DNA from: Lachnospira sp.
GTDB lineage: Bacteria > Bacillota > Clostridia > Lachnospirales > Lachnospiraceae
Direction: 5' to 3'
DNA length: 55,990 bases
NCBI GenBank assembly: GCA_017621205.1
Contig: JAGATQ010000002.1
Span: forward strand, 1-55,990
A program made the translations under genes and the position numbers. Below, piece after piece: positions 53,349 through 55,990 of this stretch. Within the stretch, counting starts at the first letter, position 1, and the number at the start of each line of letters is the position of its first letter. A model generated the notes under the pieces. The model saw only the letters and a list, made by a program, of their open reading frames with translations, was not told where the DNA came from and did no database searches.

Positions 53349-53882
53349 CTATAGCATTTCTCTAAAATATCCATATAAAAGAACACCAAACAATATAATA
53401 TGAATTCCTGTATATACTATGGAATAAATTTTATTTTGCTTTCTATCTTCTAATGGCTTCATAGTATAAAGAAGATAAATGCCTCCCTCTCCCAGAAGAA
53501 TTATTAACCCATAAAGTATATTATTTTCGAAACTTTGTCTATCTGATACATATAATGAGATTACTAATATCATATAACACTGAAGTGCTATAGACATCAA
53601 CAGCTTCATAATATTAAAAAGCAATCTCCTCGTTGAGTGATAAACGCTCTCCTCGTCATGGTAATATATACCTCTTTTCTCTGGTTGCTTCGCTGTGCAA
53701 ATCACAAAAATAGCTCCCTCGCCTAGCAAAAATGCCAAAACTGAAATTATCCAGTACAATATCTCACAAGAATAATATAAATTTTGTGCAATGTATGCAA
53801 ATACCATATTACCCATAATTATACAATATTGAAGTACTATAAACATTAACACCTTAATTATAATAAATATACTTCTTTTCAT
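53349..53882 (-). CDS. Fused double KPLE-family membrane protein
   Basis: 177 residues made of two subfamily A units. The first (1-70) has AFLLGEGAIFVICTAKQPEKR but lacks its last membrane segment. The second (about 84-177) is complete, with LFNIMKLLMSIALQCYMILV and LLGEGGIYLLYTMKPLEDRKQNKIYS. The join at 71-83 (YYHDEESVYHSTR) is encoded by a degenerate copy of the leader in which the stop-start overlap CGATGAGGAG has become CGAGGAG, removing the stop. The gene's own start overlaps a leader reading MAKEVPNIQ-stop (53908-53879). About five membrane segments; function unknown. Confidence 0.8.
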   Translation of the reverse strand: MKRSIFIIIKVLMFIVLQYCIIMGNMVFAYIAQNLYYSCEILYWIISVLAFLLGEGAIFVICTAKQPEKRGIYYHDEESVYHSTRRLLFNIMKLLMSIALQCYMILVISLYVSDRQSFENNILYGLIILLGEGGIYLLYTMKPLEDRKQNKIYSIVYTGIHIILFGVLLYGYFREML

Positions 53883-53909
53883 TGGATATTGGGCACCTCC
53901 TTTGCCATA

Positions 53910-54188
53910 TTACATAATTGTAAGCAGCCATACCTCAAAGACAATAAGCAATCCATTTACCCACATATAAATATCTTTGTGCTTTTCATTTTCCAGTGGC
54001 TTTTTCTTATATATCTTATATACAGTGAACTGAATAAGAATGTTTAATCCCCAAAAAATCATCCGAAATATCCACTCATTCATTTCCCATACATAAAAAC
54101 TATACAGCAAAACAGCCAGTAAATAACAAAATACAAATATACACTGAAGCAATACAGATAATAATAACTTTATTAATAAATTTTTCAT
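53910..54188 (-). CDS. KPLE-family small membrane protein B2
   Basis: 92 residues, subfamily B: MKNLLIKLLLSVLLQCIFVF, Trp/Phe-rich centre, YKIYKKKPLENEKHKDIYMWVNGLLIV. Three membrane segments. It begins in a variant VWA-tail leader (RKGVPDIR-stop) that follows the B3 stop directly, leaving no untranslated gap. Very similar to B3. Function unknown. Confidence 0.8.
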   Translation of the reverse strand: MKNLLIKLLLSVLLQCIFVFCYLLAVLLYSFYVWEMNEWIFRMIFWGLNILIQFTVYKIYKKKPLENEKHKDIYMWVNGLLIVFEVWLLTIM

Positions 54189-54214
54189 CGGATATCCGGC
54201 ACCCCTTTTCTATA

Positions 54215-54496
54215 TTAAATTGCCATTAAAAGTAATCCTGCTTCAAGTACAATAAATAAGCCATTTACCCACATATAAGCATCCTTATATTTTTCATTTT
54301 CCAATGGCTTTTTTTTATATATCTTATATACAATTCTTTGAATAAGTATATTGAGCAATAAAAATACCACCCAAATAATCCACCAATCAATTTTCCAAAC
54401 ATAAAATTTATACAGTAACATAATCTGCAAATAACTAAATACAAATAGACATTGAAGTAAAACAGATAAAAACAATTTTTTTACTAATCTTTTCAT
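54215..54496 (-). CDS. KPLE-family small membrane protein B3, coupled to the VWA gene
   Basis: 93 residues, subfamily B (LFLSVLLQCLFVFSYL, YKIYKKKPLENEKYKDAYMWVNGLFIV), three membrane segments. Its ATG overlaps the TGA of the VWA gene (ATGA, 54493-54496), with the ribosome site (AAAGGAGG) inside the VWA coding sequence, so the two are translationally coupled. Being the cognate neighbour of the intact VWA gene, it is the best candidate for a dedicated partner or immunity protein. Function not known from sequence. Confidence 0.82.
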   Translation of the reverse strand: MKRLVKKLFLSVLLQCLFVFSYLQIMLLYKFYVWKIDWWIIWVVFLLLNILIQRIVYKIYKKKPLENEKYKDAYMWVNGLFIVLEAGLLLMAI

Positions 54497-55990
54497 CGGA
54501 TATCCGGTACCTCCTTTGCCAGATTAAAATAAAAACTTCCCAACTTTTTCTGAATCTCCTCCTTTAAAGTTGCAGGTAATACATGCGAAGGAAAAATATC
54601 CCTTGGATAAGCTTTATTCCATGCCTTTACAGCTACTTTTGCACAATTATTACTAATTAAATTATAATAATTCTTATCTTCACAAACCTTAATTATTTTT
54701 TTTAATTGCTTTGCAGATATCTCTCTTTTATAAGCACAATTCAAATTATACATTGGCTTTCCCTCTGCATGTTCATTCGCAAACTCCCGGTTAAAATAAA
54801 TACCCGCATCATCACCATCATTCACCTGACTATTGCTTTCACTTGATGCGGAAGAACCACATATCCCCTTTCCTGCATTCCCTATTGACACATATTCAGA
54901 AGCCTTAATTTTATACTTACATGGTCCTTTCTTTTTCCATGTCTTATATTCATATCCACCAGTAAACTTTTTAAAGTTCAATGTATCATTTACATAACTT
55001 TTATACACAAAAAATGCATGCCCTGTAGGCAAATTAGCACAAGAAACAATTGTCATCTCCCCAAGCACCACTTTCTTTTCCTTTGCAGAATAAATTCCCT
55101 TTACCTTAGGACGGTTGTCGTCCTTATCCATAATCCCATCATGCTCTGTATCTTTTCGGTTTGGATGACTGTAATAGTCATACACCGGAATTTCTTTGCC
55201 TACCCCTCCTGCTTTTTGTAGTGCCTTTAAATAAGAGGGGGTACTGATATATTTTACAGGGGTTAGGTTTCTTAGTTCTTCCCTATCTAACAAGCCATCC
55301 TTGTCTTTATCTGCCGTTCCTGTCAAAGTTGGCTTTTCCTTTAGCTTTACCAGCTCCGGGGTGAGTCCTTTGAGTGCTATCCAGTAGCCGTCATTAGTTT
55401 CGTCGATTACTCCTCCCGCAATTTCCAATAGCTGTTCTGCGAAATTCTGGCTTACTGCGGCGAATTTCCCTCCTGTTTTTTCATACAGTTTTTTATAGTC
55501 ATTTCTCCTGTATTCATGGGATACAACGGATACAGTTGTGTCATCTTTGCATAGCAGGTCTATCATTTCGTCCATGTCTTTGATTCCATAGCGGTTGTCT
55601 GTCTTGTATTTTGCATCGGTTACAAGAATGATGTGCTTTTTGGCACTGGCATGTTTTTTTAACTGACGGGCTTTTTCTAACGCATCAATTGGAGTTTCGG
55701 GGATGTCACCGCCTCCTCCGGTTTCAAGCTTTTCAACCTTCTTTTTGAATTTATTGATGTTGGAGGTCCAGCAGCTGCTTCCGTATTTCTTTATGTTCGT
55801 GGATTCCTCTCCATCTACCGTGATGTCCTTGAATTCTATCAGTGCAAATGAAGCAGCTACGTTAAAGCGGTTGAGTTCTTCTACAAAGGCATTTAAATTG
55901 TATTTTACATTTACAATGTAATAATCCATGGAGATAGTGGTATCTACTACAAATACTATGTCTGCTTTGCCTTTGACGGGGACTTCCTGC
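54493..55990 (-). CDS. VWA-domain protein with Ca-binding motifs and a papain-like C-terminal candidate domain (N-terminus off window)
   Basis: At least 498 codons; the frame is open to the window edge. Upstream of the first visible ATG (55929) it reads ADIVFVVDTTISM, a VWA MIDAS (DTTIS), so the true start lies outside. The VWA domain runs to about residue 185 (numbers from ATG 55929). Two thrombospondin-3/EF-like calcium motifs follow (DKDKDGLLDREE 207-218; DTEHDGIMDKDD 260-271). The C-terminal 190 residues contain GHAFFVY (His304) and ISNNCAKVA (Cys429), the His-before-Cys order of permuted papain-like (LRAT/NlpC-type) enzymes; this assignment is tentative. Its last codons, AKEVPDIR-stop, overlap the next gene and recur before most array genes. 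Confidence 0.82.
   Translation of the reverse strand, partial: QEVPVKGKADIVFVVDTTISMDYYIVNVKYNLNAFVEELNRFNVAASFALIEFKDITVDGEESTNIKKYGSSCWTSNINKFKKKVEKLETGGGGDIPETPIDALEKARQLKKHASAKKHIILVTDAKYKTDNRYGIKDMDEMIDLLCKDDTTVSVVSHEYRRNDYKKLYEKTGGKFAAVSQNFAEQLLEIAGGVIDETNDGYWIALKGLTPELVKLKEKPTLTGTADKDKDGLLDREELRNLTPVKYISTPSYLKALQKAGGVGKEIPVYDYYSHPNRKDTEHDGIMDKDDNRPKVKGIYSAKEKKVVLGEMTIVSCANLPTGHAFFVYKSYVNDTLNFKKFTGGYEYKTWKKKGPCKYKIKASEYVSIGNAGKGICGSSASSESNSQVNDGDDAGIYFNREFANEHAEGKPMYNLNCAYKREISAKQLKKIIKVCEDKNYYNLISNNCAKVAVKAWNKAYPRDIFPSHVLPATLKEEIQKKLGSFYFNLAKEVPDIR

Larger units (their letters stand above)
50430..54522 (-). repeat. Dispersed 30-bp repeat: copies of the VWA gene's last codons before array genes
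   Basis: The consensus ATGGCAAAGGAGGTACCGGA plus TATTCGATGA encodes (M/L)AKEVPDIR-stop and ends in ATGA, whose ATG starts the next gene. Copies span 50806-50835, 51521-51550, 52201-52230, 52569-52598, 52940-52969, 53879-53908, 54185-54214 and the genuine VWA end at 54493-54522. A partial orphan lies at 50430-50444 and a decayed one inside the fused gene near 53630. Some copies extend upstream into more VWA-like sequence. Confidence 0.88.

Overview
The window reads as chromosomal DNA of an anaerobic, fermentative, low-GC Firmicute, most likely a Lachnospiraceae-type clostridium. Evidence: a large Gram-positive-type SRP RNA, a Bacillus-like tmk-yaaR-holB-ricT-trmN6-rsmI block, a MecA adaptor, a CwlD-type amidase, a pyruvate formate-lyase (PFL) locus with its activase, a 2[4Fe-4S] ferredoxin, strong AGGAGG ribosome binding sites, and large secreted BspA/GLUG-type surface proteins. 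No rRNA, tRNA, CRISPR array or intact transposon was seen.

Layout. 1-5.8 kb (minus): a leucine-rich-repeat surface protein cut by the window edge, then an O-acetylation cassette (DHHW protein, MBOAT acyltransferase, DUF4358 protein, FN3-SGNH hydrolase). 5.9-10.8 kb (minus): rsmI, trmN6-like, ricT, holB, yaaR, tmk. 11-14.3 kb (plus): a 1070-aa choice-of-anchor-A surface protein. 14.4-22.3 kb: PLP decarboxylase, HAD phosphatase, small alarmone synthetase with an HD protein, SRP RNA, tadA, GNAT acetyltransferase, class A PBP. 22.4-29.6 kb: a candidate small RNA, a poorly characterised operon (membrane protein, degenerate AAA-like protein, propeller/C39-like protein, methyltransferase), a 109-bp tandem repeat and a YwmB-like protein. 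29.7-34.8 kb: deoC overlapping a 1477-aa GLUG/LRR surface protein. 35-41 kb: KilA-N protein, rpiB, a degenerate arginine-phosphatase homologue, sua5, cwlD, mecA and a DUF1858 protein. 41-45 kb (plus): the PFL locus and ferredoxin. 45-50.3 kb: a domain-permuted GH3 enzyme, a RacA-like MerR protein, a methyltransferase and an HMA-domain protein. 50.4-56 kb (minus): an array of small membrane proteins behind a VWA protein that runs off the window.

Two systems stand out. (1) PFL is split. The 675-aa catalytic chain carries the Cys-Cys pair but ends just before the glycyl-radical domain. That domain (RVSGYAVNF, Gly55) is a separate 80-aa gene, and between them lies a 73-aa protein that copies the start of the radical domain but has three cysteines in place of the radical loop. 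(2) A VWA/calcium-motif protein with a possible permuted papain-like C-terminus is followed by at least nine intact paralogous three-helix membrane genes, one of them a double-copy fusion, plus a nonsense copy and a chimeric fragment of the VWA gene. Most array genes start inside a copy of the last 10 codons of the VWA gene. This looks like a record of repeated effector/immunity module turnover, although the toxin/immunity reading is inference.

Other points of note are an arginine phosphatase homologue (YwlE position) without its nucleophilic cysteine, next to sua5 and rpiB and near mecA, and paired TTAG-N6-CTAA boxes at the promoter of the HMA protein. Functional calls come from motifs read by eye; no database search was possible.
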